DNA of 64,000 nucleotides, taken from contig NC_041002.1 in assembly GCF_004193775.1 (NCBI RefSeq), forward strand, positions 16,301,535 through 16,365,534, read 5' to 3'. The translations under genes and the position numbers were made by a program. Under the pieces are notes generated by a model, which had not been told where the DNA came from, did no database searches, and worked only from the letters and a program-made list of their open reading frames with translations. This document shows, piece after piece, positions 46,350-59,859 of this stretch. The stretch is from Glycine soja. Taxonomy: Eukaryota; Streptophyta; Magnoliopsida; Fabales; Fabaceae. The number at the start of each line of letters is the position of its first letter. Positions within the stretch are counted from its first letter, which is position 1.

Positions 46350-47275
46350 CGATGTCAGTCTCTGCATGCTATCAGGCTTTTCGTCTTACAGATAGCAAAA
46401 AGAATGTTTATACGGATAACCACTCGGGTATTTCCGCCCGTCAGCGTGACTCAAATGTCAGTATGACTGATCTTGTGAGCGCGGAAGATGATGTAAATCT
46501 CCGCGTGACAACGGGCTTGTCGGCCGCGATTGACGAAGGATGCAGAAGACGACGTTAGTCTCTGCGTGCTATCAGGCTTTTCGTCTTACAGACAGCAAAA
46601 GAAAGTTTATACGGATAACCACTCGGGTATTTCCGCCCGTCAGCGTGACTCAAATGTCAGTATGACAGATCTTGTGTGCACAGAAGATGACGTTAATCTC
46701 CGCGTGTCAACGGGCTTGTCGGCCGCGATTGACGAAGGATGTAGAAAACGACTTTAGTCTCTGCGTGCTATCAAGCTTTTCGTCTTACAAATAGCAAAAA
46801 AAAGTTTATACGGATAACCACTCGGGTATTTCCGCCCGTCAGCATGACTCAAATGTCAGTATGACAGATCTTGTGTGCGCGGAAGATGACGTTAATCTCC
46901 ACGTGTCAACGGGCTTGTCAGCCGCGATTGACGAAGGATGCAGAAGACGACGATAGTCTCTGCGTGCTATCAGGCTTTTCGTCTTACAGACAGCAAAAGA
47001 AAGTTTATACGGATAACCACTCGGGTATTTCCGCCCGTTAGCGTGACTCAAATGTCAGTATGACAGATCTTGTGTGCGCGGAAGATGACGTTAATCTCCG
47101 CGTGTCAATGGGCTTGTCGGCTGCGATTGATGAAGGATGCAGAAGACGACTTTAGTCTCTGCATGCTATCAAGCTTTTCGTCTTACAAATAGCAAAAAAA
47201 AGTTTATATGGATAACCACTCGGGTATTTCTGCCCGTCAGTGTGACTCAAATGTCAGTATGACAGATCTTGTGAA
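46350..47275 (-). repeat. 199-bp tandem repeats, about five copies, element B
   Basis: gatcttgtg anchors at 46469, 46668, 46867, 47066 and 47266 show a regular 199-200 base period. The unit is the same as in element A at 29295-30070. B has one more copy, so the array changes length between insertions. Confidence 0.95.
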
Positions 47276-48986
47276 AGTGGCCGACAAAAGCGAGGCTCTT
47301 GCTCCTACGTATCCTCCAACGAGGAACTCAGACCTACGTAGTTCTTGATAACTTGTGAGACTTGAAAAAGTCTCGGTGTTTTCTCCACTAAAATGCAAAC
47401 ATGCTTTAGTAAAGAGACAAATATTCCAACTGATTAAAGCAGCATATGCTTTTTTGAGTGAAAAACAATGCGTCTACCGGGGAAGGAGAGTCTGCTGATG
47501 AAACCCCCCATAACCATAAATGAGATTTTGGATGTTAGCATTTCGTTTCTAAATGACCATTTAGAGGAAACACTGGGTTCAACAAAAATTGAAGAAAATC
47601 ACTCAGAGTGTATCAACCTCGCACAGGTAAGTGTTTCATCCTAATTCCGAACCATAGATATGTCACGACTTGACTTTGCGAATTATTTCCTATCAAATCA
47701 AAGATTAAATGCGTGATCATGGATCAATAGGACTTCCCTTGGAAATCGGTTCTTTTGGTGGGTTTTTCGGCTTTTGATCTTTTTTTTGCTTTTTCCTTTT
47801 CTGTTCTTGTTTGACGCGAGGCGAACAAGTCACCGACGCACAGGATTTTGGTTGGTAATCAAAGGGAGAAGACCACTTTAGGTCATGGTCTCCTTTCCTT
47901 CCTTTTGTTCATTTGGTGACAATTCTGTATTGTTCAGATATTGTCTGGTTAAAAGACCTTTCTGCACATTTCTTCTGGTTTCTTTGATCAGGAACTTTCT
48001 TTCCTTCTTTTTTTTACTTTCTCCTATTCTTTGGTTGGGAATTTTCTTTCTTTTCTTTTCGCTTTCTCCCACTCTTTGACTGGGAATTTCCTTCCCCCTT
48101 TTTTTTGCTTTCTCTTTGATTGGAAACTTTCCTTCTCTTCTTTTTTTGCTTTCTCTTTGATTGGAAATTTTCCTTCTCTTCTTTTTTGCTTCCGAGGGTA
48201 AGGATTGACATTCTCACTCTGGGTCAAGGTTTATGGTGAGTTAGGATTTTGGCTCAAGGCTTGTAGAATGGCTAGACATGATACATGTTAGGGTTTGGTT
48301 TGGTTCAAGGATAAAAAGGGATGCCCCACATTATTTCCATGACACAAATGCAAAAATGATGATTTGGAAACTTTATGCAAAACTGGTCATGCATGCACCT
48401 ATGTGGACACTCAAGTGTCAAATTTTTTATGGTCATGTGATGCTAGGGCTCAGGATTCATTTCCTCTATTTTAGTCAACCCAATGTTTCCAAAATATGTT
48501 CTTTTATCCATTTGTGCATTCATCCGAGTCCATTTTGGGCGTCCGAGAAAATTTTCACAGCGTTCACCCTTCAGGTGTACACACATTTTTTTTCAAAAAC
48601 TAGCTGTGATCGGCGAATTTTCCTTTCAAACATAAGTCGGAAATCATCTCCTTCAAAAACATGTTGGTTCTTTATCTTCTATTTTCCTTCTTTTTCTCCT
48701 TACTTGCTCTCTCTTTTTTTTCTTTTTATGATGATTTTTATTTGTTTTATTTTTTAGGACGATGTTCCTAAACGAAAAACTCTACACGGTTCCAGAATTT
48801 CAAATAAACATCATCGATAATAATGATATAAGCACTAACGCAACAATCCAAACAAAAATGTATGCACGATACAAATGACAATCGAAACAACAAAAACAAA
48901 CATTAGTCTCTCAAGTCAAAAAAATAACATAACATAAAAATGATAAAAGAAATATGAAAGAAAACATGAATCTGGGGATCTCCCAG
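47276..48986 (-). other. 3' non-coding region of element B
   Basis: It includes the tacgtagg cassette (47280-47347) and pyrimidine-rich degenerate repeats of about 40-45 bp at about 47985-48195 (tttgattggaaa, ccttctcttctttttttgc), with more copies than in A. A segment at 48298-48986 was lost in element A. No coding frame is supported. Confidence 0.6.
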
Positions 48987-50237
48987 TCATGTAGCTCTAC
49001 TCCCTCCCAAGAAGTCAAGCAAATCGGCCATCTCCTCGTCCTCGTGGGCCTCCTCTCCATCGTCGGGAGCCTCTGGGGGTGCCTCTTCTGCTTGGGCCTC
49101 GGGCCAATCCCCGGGCCATGCGACCTCTGCCCTGAACTGGTCTGGAGTAGGGCATGAAAAAGAAGCGAAGCCCTGGCTCTGCATGCTGAGGCTCAGCTGG
49201 TAAAGGGTCTCATTGGTCCGCACATGGGCCCTGTGGTTGGCCGCCTCCTGGCGAACCACATGCCGTAAATACTGCTCCATGTCAAACGACCCAGCTGGGC
49301 CAGCCTGATGAGGTGGTGGTGGCGCGCCTGCGGCCTGTGGAGCATCACCCTGAGCCTGTCTCTGGGTGCAGTACTTCTCAATAAAAGCCCGGGGGATGGG
49401 CGGCCGAATCACCTTGGTAGGTGCAACGGGGACTCCGAACGACTGGCAGAGTCCTGTGATCAGTGCAGGAAAACCCAGGGCCCTGTTGGACTTATCTGGG
49501 TCCAAAGGGTGCCTGGTCGGCGCCATACATGCAAATAGATAGATGGCATCAGTGATCAACTGAGCCACATGAACAATCATCCGTGTCAGGATGGCGTACA
49601 CTAGCTGACACTTCGGCAGAGGGAGGTCGGAATTATGATCGCTGGGCAGGATGTTGCTGAGCAGCAACGTCATCCATATCTGGGTCAGGGTGGTCATGTT
49701 GGTGCACATGATTCGCACTCGTCTCCTTGCAGCAGTCGGGGCAAAATCCTACCCCGGTTTACACAGCAACTGGGCGATGGCCTCCTCATCAAAACCATCG
49801 GCCCGGTTCCTCCTCTGGCCATACTCGCACTCCTGGCCCTCTTCCAGCACTAAAGGATATCCCAGGAACTGGCTGATAGCATCCGCATCGAACGGGATCC
49901 ACTGACCCCTCACCCAGGATCTCATATCTCGCACGCCCTCCTCCATAGGCCAAGCATTGGCATAAAATTCGAGGACTATGTCTGGGTCGAACTTGGCCAT
50001 GGGGGTAACCAGTGATGCCCACCGCCGGCGAACTATCTCCTCCTGGAAATCGGTATACTCATCGTCCCTGAGCTGGACGCGTCGCTCCCGGAGAAATGAC
50101 CATCCCTTGATGGCCTCGAAGCACTGCTGGTGTTCAGCGCTCCTAAAGCGGTGGCTGTCATACTCGGGAGCGGAACTGGTTCCTTCGACCGCTTTATCCT
50201 TCCTGGATCTCTTTGAGGCAAGCTTCCTCGGGGCCAT
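48987..50237 (-). pseudogene. Extra ORF downstream of integrase, element B (plant transposon protein-like)
   Basis: Read on the minus strand from MAPRKLASKRSRKDK, a frame of about 416 codons runs to 48987 with a single TAG at 49749-49751. The first part (AEHQQCFEAIKGWSFLRERR, FYANAWPMEEGVRDMRSWVR, ISQFLGYPLVLEEG) resembles the putative plant transposon protein domain that is common in legume repeats. The C-terminus is acidic (EEAHEDEEMADLLDFLGG). The Met follows CCTTCGCAG, a good 3' splice site, so expression by splicing is possible. It has the same sense as gag and pol and lies about 2.2 kb after the integrase stop. Function is unknown. Element A lost this ORF by deletion. Confidence 0.7.
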
Positions 50238-50252
50238 TTCCTGCGAAGGCAA

Positions 50253-52412
50253 ACATTTGGAAAGTTAGTTTTACCAAGAAATGCTACTCTTAAAACGAAA
50301 ATGGCATACAACCTCCTCCAATAAACACAAACATCAATGTAAATTTAGAGCAAACTCATGCACATACTTCCTTACGAACATTCACTCGCACAAGATATTC
50401 TTCTAACTAAAAAAATGCACCCATGCACAATCAAGGCACCTTCGTTACCTAGATCACTTATATGCACTTCCGAGGTATATTTGCTACCTACATCACATGC
50501 ATTTCCTTTGCTAAATTTACATGCATGCATACTCAAGGCACTTTGGCTACCAAAAATTGCATACATGCACATTCAGGTATTTCTAATACCTATACATACA
50601 CAAACTTCGTGATGGATCTTGGCTACCTACACAATAAGGTGCTACATTTCATGCTTTATTCAAGTGTTTTTGCTACCTAAAGCCGCATGCAAATTCAAGT
50701 ATATTTTCTTTTGCTGACTAAAATTGCATTCAAATTAAAAGGTATCTTTGTAAGGTATTTCTTTACATAACATGCAACATATATATATTTTTGTGAGACA
50801 TTTTGACTACCAAAAATTACATGTACATACATCCAAGTATTTTGCTATCATACCCAAAGTGTAAATTGCCAAAGTTATTTTGCTACCTATTCTACACCTA
50901 CACGTCCGTGATGAACAAAATTCCTAAACGTCTAGGTGTATGGAAACTATTATAGCGTGGCTTATAGCTGATTGCTGGCCAAAAAGGGTAGCTTCACCCA
51001 ATATGCACCCACTCTTGTGTTTTCTTGCATCAAAACAAGCTTTGGTTACTAGGCCTAGGGTATATGTGGGGTAATCATTCTAGCCCTCACGAAACTGAAC
51101 ACATGTTCAAAAAATAGAAAACATGCGCAAACCAAATTGCCCCATAGGTTGTTTCCCTATAAAATCATGCGCAAATGCCATTGAGGCATTTCACCGAACA
51201 CTTGGTGGGCGCGCGTTTAGGCATAAATAGCGAGAGAACGGGGACAATGTGACATGCCTCATTGCTTCAAAATGCATTATAGGCATAGGGCCATCTCATA
51301 CAAACCCTCAATTCAACCCAATCAAGCAAGAAAACAAACCAAAATTGCCCCACATATATGAGCACATTCCCACAATTTAGAGCACCAAAAGAAGATCAAA
51401 ATACACCAATGGAAAGCTAGAAAGCTTAAGGATGGAATACTTACTTGTTGGTGATGAATAAAAGCGCAAAACGGAATCGAAAAATGCGAAAAATAGTGAT
51501 CCTAGGGTTGCAAACTCGTAAATCCTGTGGGTATTGCTTTTGAATGGGGGAAAAAAATTTGAATGCAAAAACGTCCCCTTCCTTCTTTTTTTTTTTTCTT
51601 TTGGTGCAGGGGGTTGCTCGCCCAGGCGAGCTAACCTGCACTTTTTTTTTTTGCCGTAGTTTATCAACATCGCCCAAAACCTTAATTGGACAACATCCCA
51701 GGGATTTTTAAAAGTCGATTGATTTTAGGAGACGACTGTACACGGGAATGACTCGCGTGAGGGGACCAAAGCTTTTGATGCTCCGCCAGCCACTCCGTAA
51801 GGTACTGATCGAAACCCCCCAGGATAGATTAGGCATCGAACAAAGGTAATAATTACTATGAATTCAAAGGATACTGGGTTGCTTTACAGCAGCGCTTTCT
51901 GCTTGTCCCGGGCTAGGTTAAGGACGACGACCTATTGGTAGTGACCCTAGCCTCTTTTTGTGTCCGTCCCCAAGTATCTGAAAGTAGGAAACAACGAGGT
52001 GTGGCAAATCTCGGCCGCGTCGTTGTTTTACCTTGATTGGTTTCTGCTGCTTTAACTTTGTCTCCACCCCAGAAGGTAGCTCGAGATGATCCTGCCCCCT
52101 GTTTTATCACAACAATATGCATGCGTATGCGTATGCATGAACGTTTTCAAACGCAGCAAATTTTAGTGAAAGTTGGTTTAGGTTCAATTTTAATTAAGCG
52201 CTTGGGGCATCCCATGAACTGAGCGGAAGGGCTCAGGTGATCACAAATTAACGCAAGGTTTAAAACCAACGTAAGGACTAAAGCCTCGAACCCACGTTCA
52301 CTTCTTTAAAAGATTGTAACGAGAGATACAGTAGGCGGGGAATCCCTGGGGGAAACCCAGAAAACACATAAAGATAAAGAACATGCAGCGACATCCTTAA
52401 TTGCCCCAGATT
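50253..52412 (-). other. Non-coding spacer between integrase and extra ORF, element B
   Basis: It contains a block of degenerate short repeats (50400-50900) around tttgctacc and gcatacatgcacattca words. It also holds one GCTCGCCCAGGCGAGC hairpin (51616-51631), identical to the one in the LTRs. No ORF is supported. Confidence 0.6.
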
Positions 52413-55400
52413 CTAAGCATAATATTGCTTGACGACATCAGAGTTCACGGGTGAAGGTAGCTCTTCGCCATCCATGTTGGTAAGCACCAGGGCTCCTCCG
52501 GAAAAAGCCCTCTTCACAACAAAAGGCCCTTCGTAGTTTGGGGCCCATTTTCCTCGATTGTCCTTGACAGCATGGGACATTTTCTTTAGCACAAGGTCTC
52601 CCTCATGGAACTTGCGCAAGCGTACCTTCTTGTCGAATGCATTCTTCATTCTTTGCTGGTACAAGCGCCCATGACTCATGGCCGTTAAGCGCTTACCTTC
52701 AATGAGGTTGAGTTGGTCATAGCGCGTTTGAGCCCACTCTGATTCCTTTAATCCGGATTCCGCCAAGATCCTTAATGACGGGACTTCTACCTCAAACGGT
52801 AGCACAGCCTCCATCCCATATACCAATGAGAACGGCGTTGCCCCAGTTGACGTTTGTACTGAAGTTCGGTAACCGTGTAACGCGAATGGGAGCATCTCGT
52901 GCCAATCTTTGTACGACACGGTCATCTTTTGGATAATCTTTTTGATATTTTTATTGGCCGCTTCCACGGCTCCATTCATCTTTGGTCTGTAGGGCGTGGA
53001 ATTGTGATGCTGGATTTTAAACTCCTCGCACATTTCCCCCATCATCTTGTTATTCAGGTTGGTGCTGTTGTCCGTGATAATCTTCCTTGGCAAACCATAT
53101 CGGCAGATGATCTCTTTCTTAATGAACCTGACCACTACACCCCTCGTGACATTGGTGTAAGAGGCCGCCTCGACCCACTTGGTGAAATAATCTATCGCCA
53201 CGAGGATGAAGCGATGACCATTCGAGGCCTTGGGCTCACTGGCCCCGATGACATCTATTCCCCACATGGAGAAAGGCCAAGGGGCGGACATGACATTCAG
53301 AGGATGCGGTGGAGCATTGACATTGTCTGCGAACGCTTGACATTTGTGGCATTTCCTTACATGGACACAACAATCACTTTCCATGGTAAGCCAGTAATAA
53401 CCTGCCCTTAGGATCTTTCTGGCCATAGCATGTCCATTGGCGTGCGTTCCAAACGAGCCCTCATGGACTTCTTCGATCATGTGGCTCGCCTCTTTGGCAT
53501 CCACGCACCGCAGGAGTGTCATGTCGTGGTTTCTCTTATATAGTATGCTTCCGCTCATGAAGAAACCGGCCGCCAATCTTCTCAATGTCCTTTTATCATT
53601 GTCGGCAATCTCTGATGGGTATTCTTTGCTTATGACATATCGCTTGATGTCGAAATACCAAGTCTTACCGTCCCGCTCCTCTTCTACTTGGCAACAATGC
53701 GCGGGTTTGCCACGACACCAGAATTCAATGTATGGTAGATCCCCGTGCGGCATTAGCTGGAACATAGACGCTAAAGTGGCAAGCGCATCCGCCATCTGAT
53801 TTTCCTCCCGGGGAACATGATGGAAGGAGATCTCATCAAAGGTCTTAGCCATTTCCTTGATATAGGCTTTGTAGGGTATCAGCTTGGGATCTCTAGTTTC
53901 CCATTCCCCTCTCAGCTGATGGATTACCAACGCTGAGTCGCCGTACACCTTGAGTAGTTTGACATTGGAGTCCATCGCTGCCTGGACGGCCAGGGCACAT
54001 GCTTCATATTCGGCCATGTTGTTGGTGCAGTCGAATCCTAGCCTGGCTGTGAAAGGTACACATTGATTGTCCGGAGAGACCAATACTGCTCCAACGCCAT
54101 GGCCTAGAACATTCGACGCTCCGTCAAACCATACGGTCCATTTGTCCCGATCTTCGTCCAATTTTTCCTCAAACAAGGCCATGATGTCCTCATCCGGGAA
54201 TTCGGGATGCATGGGCTGATAGTCGTTAAGAGGTTGCTGAGCCAAATAATCTGCCAAGGCGCTTCCTTTTATCGCCTTTTGGGTGACGTAAACTATATCA
54301 AACTCGGATAGCAGGACTTGCCACCAGGCGATTTATCCTGTGAGAGCTGGCTTTTCAAAGATGTACTTGACCGGGTCCTTCTTGGATATCAACCAGGTAG
54401 TATGGCTCAGCATGTACTGCCTTAGGCGATGGGATGCCCATACTAAAGCACAACACGTTCTTTCGAGCAAAGAGTAATTCATTTCACAGGTCGTGAACTT
54501 CTTACTCAGGTAGTAGACAGCGCGTTCTTTCTTTCCGGATTCGTCATGTTGCCCCAGCATACATCCCATTGACTCGTCCAAGATTGTCATGTATAAAATG
54601 AGAGGCCTTCCAAGTACCGGTGGTATAAGCACAGGGGGATTCATGAGACACTTCTTGATCCTTCCGAAAGCCTGTTGGCAACCCTCATTCCAGCGGTCAG
54701 TTTGGTTTTTGCGTAAGAGTTTGAACAACGGCTCACAAATGGCGGTGAGCTGCGATATGAATCTGGCAATATAATTCAAGCGTCCCAGGAAACCTCGGAC
54801 TTGCCTCTCTGTACAGGGTTCCGGCATCTCAAGGATGGCCTTCACCTTTTCGGGGTCTACCTCTATCCCTTTCTGGCTTACGATGAAACCAAGCAATTTC
54901 CTTGATTTGACCCCAAAGGTACACTTGGCGGGGTTCAACCTGAATTGATATTTCTTAAGCCTTTCGAACAACTTCCGCAGGTTGACAAGGTGTTCTTCCT
55001 CGGATTTAGATTTAGCAATTATGTCGTCCACGTAGACCTCGATCTCTTGGTGCATCATATCATGGAACAAAGCTACCATGGCCCGTTGATAAGTTGCCCC
55101 GGCATTCTTGAGTCCAAAGGACATCACCCTCTAACAGAATGTCCCCCATAGAGTGACGAAGGTAGTCTTTTCCATATTCTCTGGCGCCATTTTTATCTGA
55201 TTGTAACCAGAGAAACCATCCATGAAGGGAAATAAAGCGAAATTGGCTGTATTATCTACGAGGATATCGATGTGTGGTAAAGGAAAATTGTCCTTGGGAC
55301 TGGCCCGATTCAGGTCCCGATAATCCACACACATTCGTACCTTCCCATCCTTCTTAGGGACCGGTACAATGTTGGCAACCCATTCTGGGTACCGAGCGAC

Positions 55401-55860
55401 GGCCAGAAAACCAGCGTCAAATTGCTTCTTTACTTCTTCTTTTATCTTCAAGGATGTTTCGGGCTTCATCCTTCTCAGTTTCTGCTTTACCGGGGAACAC
55501 TTGGGATTTAGAGGTAATCGGTGCTGTACAATGTCAGAACTCAAACCGGGCATATCTTGGTACGACCAAGCAAAGATGTCTTGGTAGTCTCTTAGCAGGA
55601 TTATTAATTCTTCACGGATAGGTGCGGTAATACCCGTGCCTATCTTTACTTCCCTTTTTCCACTGCCAATTCCCAAGTCTACTACTTCTGTTTCTTCTTG
55701 ATGAGGCCCCCTTTCTTGGTCCTCATGGACGACTATCCTTTCTAATTCCGGGGGAAGTCCCACATCCTCGTTCTCTTCATCTTCCGTTTGATTCGTTTCT
55801 TGCTTGAAGTTGATAGGCGGGTCCCAGGTATTAGTACCTTCGAGGGACTCGTCATCGGAT
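52413..55860 (-). pseudogene. pol of element B: reverse transcriptase, two RNase H domains, integrase
   Basis: One minus-strand frame covers the region with two stops. TAG near 55128-55130 stands where A has a Tyr codon in GTFCYKVMSFG. TAA near 54333-54335 stands where A has CGA in ALTGRIARW. Visible are VPKKDGKVRMCVDYRDLNRA, the YVDD catalytic motif, and connection/RNase H. Numbered from Met 54257, the archaeal-type RNase H has Asp45, Glu83 and Asp107. The integrase has its zinc finger (H272/H276, C303/C306) and a full DD35E triad: Asp335 (WGIDVIG), Asp396 (ITDNSTN) and Glu432 (GAVEAANKN). No chromodomain is present, as expected for Tat. Confidence 0.93.
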
Positions 55861-56035
55861 CTGCCGTTTTAAAAATAAAGAAGTAAACATGCAAATGGAT
55901 AAGAATGGGTAGAGACGTAGGAACAGATGAAGAAAGATCCTTGTATTTATAAATTAAAAGACACAAAGCCTTAACAAAAGAAAAACTCTAAAGCCTAGGC
56001 CCAACTATAGAGCTTTTAAAACCGTAAAGGTTTAC
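55861..56035 (-). other. Intron between protease and reverse transcriptase, element B
   Basis: On the minus strand GTAAAC at 56035 and ACGGCAG ending at 55861 match the borders found in element A. Length is 175 bases. Confidence 0.8.
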
Positions 56036-59000
56036 ATTATGCTCGTTGCGTAAATGCCGGGGCGTTCCTCCACTCGCCAATTTCCCAACTGGAAATCAAG
56101 AGGGCATGGTCGTACCAAATCCAATGTACTCGGAACATCATCTTCGTATATCGCGACCACTTCAACTTCGTCCCCCAGACCCGCGCTTATAAAGCTCCTA
56201 CTTATGTGGCAGGGTGGGCTTCCTTCACCTTCTTGTCTCAACCGCGAGCTTTGACTACCACTCTTCCTTCTCGCGATGCTTCTCTTTATATCTGCCTGAG
56301 TGGGCTTATAGCCTAACCCATACTTCCACGATTTCCTTTGGCATTTATCAGGCTAGTTATGCCACTGTTGTCTTTGCCTAAACCCATTCCGGGTTCGTAA
56401 CCGTTCCCCAACATAACTCGGGCCATCATTACTGCTGCATCGGACAGGCAAGCTTGCCTAGAGAAGGAATCCACGGAGGAAATGCTTACCACCTCGAAAG
56501 ACTGGAAAACGGTTTCTAATGACTCCTCTGCGACCTCCACATAAGGCATAGAGGATGGGCAGCTCACCAAGATGTCTTCCTCGCCTGATACGATGACCAG
56601 ATGCCCTTCCACTACGAATTTCAATTTTTGGTGGAGTGTAGAGGGAACAACTCCCACCGAGTGGATCCACGGGCGCCCCAACAGACAGCTGTAGGGGGGG
56701 TTAATATCCATTATTTGGAAGGTAACTTGACAGGTGTGCGGGCCTATCTGTACTGGGAGGTCGATCTCTCCCCTAACCTCTCGGCGGGTGCCGTCGAAGG
56801 CATGAACCACCATTGAACTCGGCTTTAGGTGGGAAGCATTGAATGGTAATTTCTCCAAAGTGCTCTTAAGCATCACGTTTAAACTGGAACCATTATCGAT
56901 GAGCACCTTGGCCACGATGGGGTCCATACACTTGACTGACACGTGCAAAGCTTTATTATGCCCTCTCCCCTCGGCGGGGATTTCTTCTTCGGTGAAGGCG
57001 AGATAGTTGTTGGCAGTGATATTATTGACCAGCCCTCCGAAACCTTCTACCGAGATGTCTTGGGCCACGTGGGCCTCGTTCAGAACTTTTACTAGCAGAG
57101 CCCGATGAGGCTCGGAGCTCATGAGTAACTCCAACAGTGAGACCCTGGCCGAGGTTTTGTTGAGCTGCTCGATAACCTTGAACTCGCTCTGCTGAATTAT
57201 ACGGAGGAACTCGCTGGCTTCCTCTAGCGACACCTCTTTTTTACCATCCTTTTTCTCCGAAAGACCTTTTGCCGAATTATCTTTATTCGAAGCGAGGGGT
57301 ATTTCATCATCTCGTTCCTCCACCACTTTTGCTTTCCCCTTGACGTTTGCGGGTTGGACTGGTAGGTCCGGGGGTGCAAACACACGACCGCTACGGGTCA
57401 CACCACTCAGTCCCGTGATATTTGTTACCTTTGCTGACAATGAGCTGACGTCGGTGGCTTCTTCTTCCTTTCCCCTCGGAGGTGTATATCTCCATGGGAC
57501 TGCGTGGCTATTTTGGTATGGGAAAGGGACAGGTTTAGCTGCCAAGGGGTGTCCGAGCTTTTGCGAAGCTGTGCCCTTGGTGAAGTATATCACCAAGGGT
57601 TTGGGCTTCGCAACACTGCTCCCATCCGTGGACTGCATGCATATGTGCTGCTCTTCACTTCCTTCACTGCCGACTTCTAGTCGACCCTGATCTATCATCT
57701 GTTGTAACAATTCCTCCACTTCCAAACATGTTTCCATGTTATGCAGCTCGCTGGAATGCAGCAAACAGGGATCCTCCTTATGCCCACTATGGGGAATCAC
57801 ACCTCCTTTTTGTAGGGCCTCAAAGATAAACCTCCTACGGGTTGCCACGTCCCTCAAAGGTTTAGACCTGCGCGGCCTATCGGAATCAACGGCATTAACC
57901 GCTCCCCCTCCATGATTGGCGAGCGGGTTGGTTTTCACATTGGGCCGATCCTCTTGGAAAGTCAGCCATCCAGCATCTATCAAATGTTGGACTTTGTGTT
58001 TAAAGGCCAAGCATTTTTCAATGGAATGCCCCGGGGCACCCCCATGGTACTTGCAAGTCGCGTTAGGGTCATACCATTTTGGGAAAGGGGGTTGGAAGAC
58101 CTTTTCGGGAGTTACCACGGCCAATTGGTTGGCGATGAGGGACGGCAAGAGGTCTTCATACGTCATTGGGAGTTGGGTGAATTCTTGAAATGGCCTCGGA
58201 GGGAAGTTCCTCATTGCATTGGAATTGCCGGCCGGGCGAGTTGTGTTTGGAGTTGGAACTTGGGGAGCTTCCCTCTGGGTGGGTGCCTTCGGCTGCACGG
58301 GTGCTGAACTAGAGGCATTCCCGGTGTGAGCTGAGAAGCTCGGATGATGTTGCGCGTACTGATGGGTACCATGAGGTGGCTGCGGGGGTTTGACCCATGC
58401 GGGTGTTGAAGAGACGGCATGGGCATCTCCTTCCTTCCTTTTTGCCCCCGTTGTCCCGATTCTTTTGGCATTCGCACTCGTGGAGGAAACGTAATCGAAC
58501 TTTCCTCTTTTCAATCCTACCTCGATTCTTTCCCCGGCGAACACTAGGTCCGCGAAGCTGGATGGCATGTAACCTACCAACTTCTCATAGTAGAACACTG
58601 GCAAGGTGTCTACCATCATAGTGATCATCTCTCTCTCGACCATGGGAGGAGCCACTTGTGCTGCCAGGTCTCTCCACCGCTGTGCATATTCTTTAAAGGT
58701 TTCGCCCTCTCTCTTGAACATATTCTGTAGCTGAGTACGATCGGGAGCCATATCGGAATTATACTGATATTGCCTTAGGAAGGCAGTAATCAGATCCTTC
58801 CAAGTACGGATACGGGAAGCTTCCAGATTAGTGTACCAAACCATCGCGGCTCCAGCCAAGCTATCTTGAAAAAAGTGTATTAACAGCTTCTCATCCTTAG
58901 AGTGTGCGCCCATCTTGCGATAGTACATCTTGAGATGGTTCTTGGGACAAGTCGTCCCTTTATACTTGTCGAAGTCCGGTAATTTGAACTTCGGGGGGAT

Positions 59001-59627
59001 AATAACATCAGGTACTAAGCAGAGATCCATCATGTCTGAGAATGGATAGTCACCAAATCCTTCCACGGCCCTCAATCTCTCCTCGAGGAGATCGAGTTTC
59101 CTCCTTTCTTCAGTTGCCGAGGGAGGTCCTTCCATGGACAAAACTATTGGTTGTGTCGTGAGGTTGGGCTGAGGCAACGCGTTGGGTGCCGGCCTTTCGG
59201 GGATCGGGGGATAGAACTCGACATCTCTTCGGACATAGTCTTGAGGGTTTTCGTGGACCTCATCGGGCTGTTGAGGAGGCTCCCCTTCAAGGACGGGAGA
59301 AGAAATATGGTCCGCATCGTCTTGCATGACGGGTGGTGAGTAGTTAGGCGGCAATCCATAAGGGTAAGCCGTTCGGTTGTATCCCAGATGAGGGTTGCCG
59401 TCGTGCCCCAGCGTGTTCCTTCCCCGTCCTACTGTGTTTGAGGGAGGATGGCACGCGGTAGCCAAGAGAGTTGGGTCTTCTTCGGCAGCCGAACTGACAG
59501 CGGTGGCCACGTTTTTCTCCATGAGCTGCCTCATTCCTAACATGGCCTGCATCATGGAAGCCATTTGTTCTTTCAGAGCCGACATGTCGGCTTTCATCTG
59601 TTCCTGTGTCTCCTCTTGATCACCCAT
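56036..59627 (-). pseudogene. gag-protease with G-patch, element B
   Basis: A single 1104-residue frame runs from MGDQEETQEQ (59627) to 56313. The retrotransposon gag domain is at about 210-330. The zinc knuckle C525-H528-H534-C539 lies in CKYHGGAPGHSIEKC. The protease active site DNGSS is at 911-915 with the later hydrophobic SCLLGRPW at 980-987. The G-patch starts near 1072. One G is missing near 56327 relative to element A, so the frame ends early at GNRGSMG. The remaining G-patch and linker (56241-56036) are in another frame before the intron. Without that base loss the frame would run through the intron into pol. Confidence 0.92.
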
Positions 59628-59859
59628 CGTTCTAGATTTGGATCTGGTGCAATAGGGATGCCTTGTAGCGCGTTTAGTTATGGTGTTTTTTCCTAAAAAA
59701 CCAAACGTGAGGAGTAGGTAAAGAAAAATGAATGCATGCTAGAGATAAAATGCAGGAGTGGTTTGATTCGCACAAGCTTTTGGAGCAGCAACATAGGACC
59801 AACTCATTTTATTTCAGAAAGTCATATCTAGTCAAGATCTGAGAGACCATACAAGTTTC

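Noticed and set aside
46268..46757. The same frames on the + strand in element B
   Set aside because: Antisense reading of the tandem repeats of B. No start context or conservation beyond the repeat.
52899..53799. + strand open frames of 120-170 residues opposite integrase and RNase H
   Set aside because: Shadows of the minus-strand pol of element B. Equivalent shadows occur opposite pol of A.
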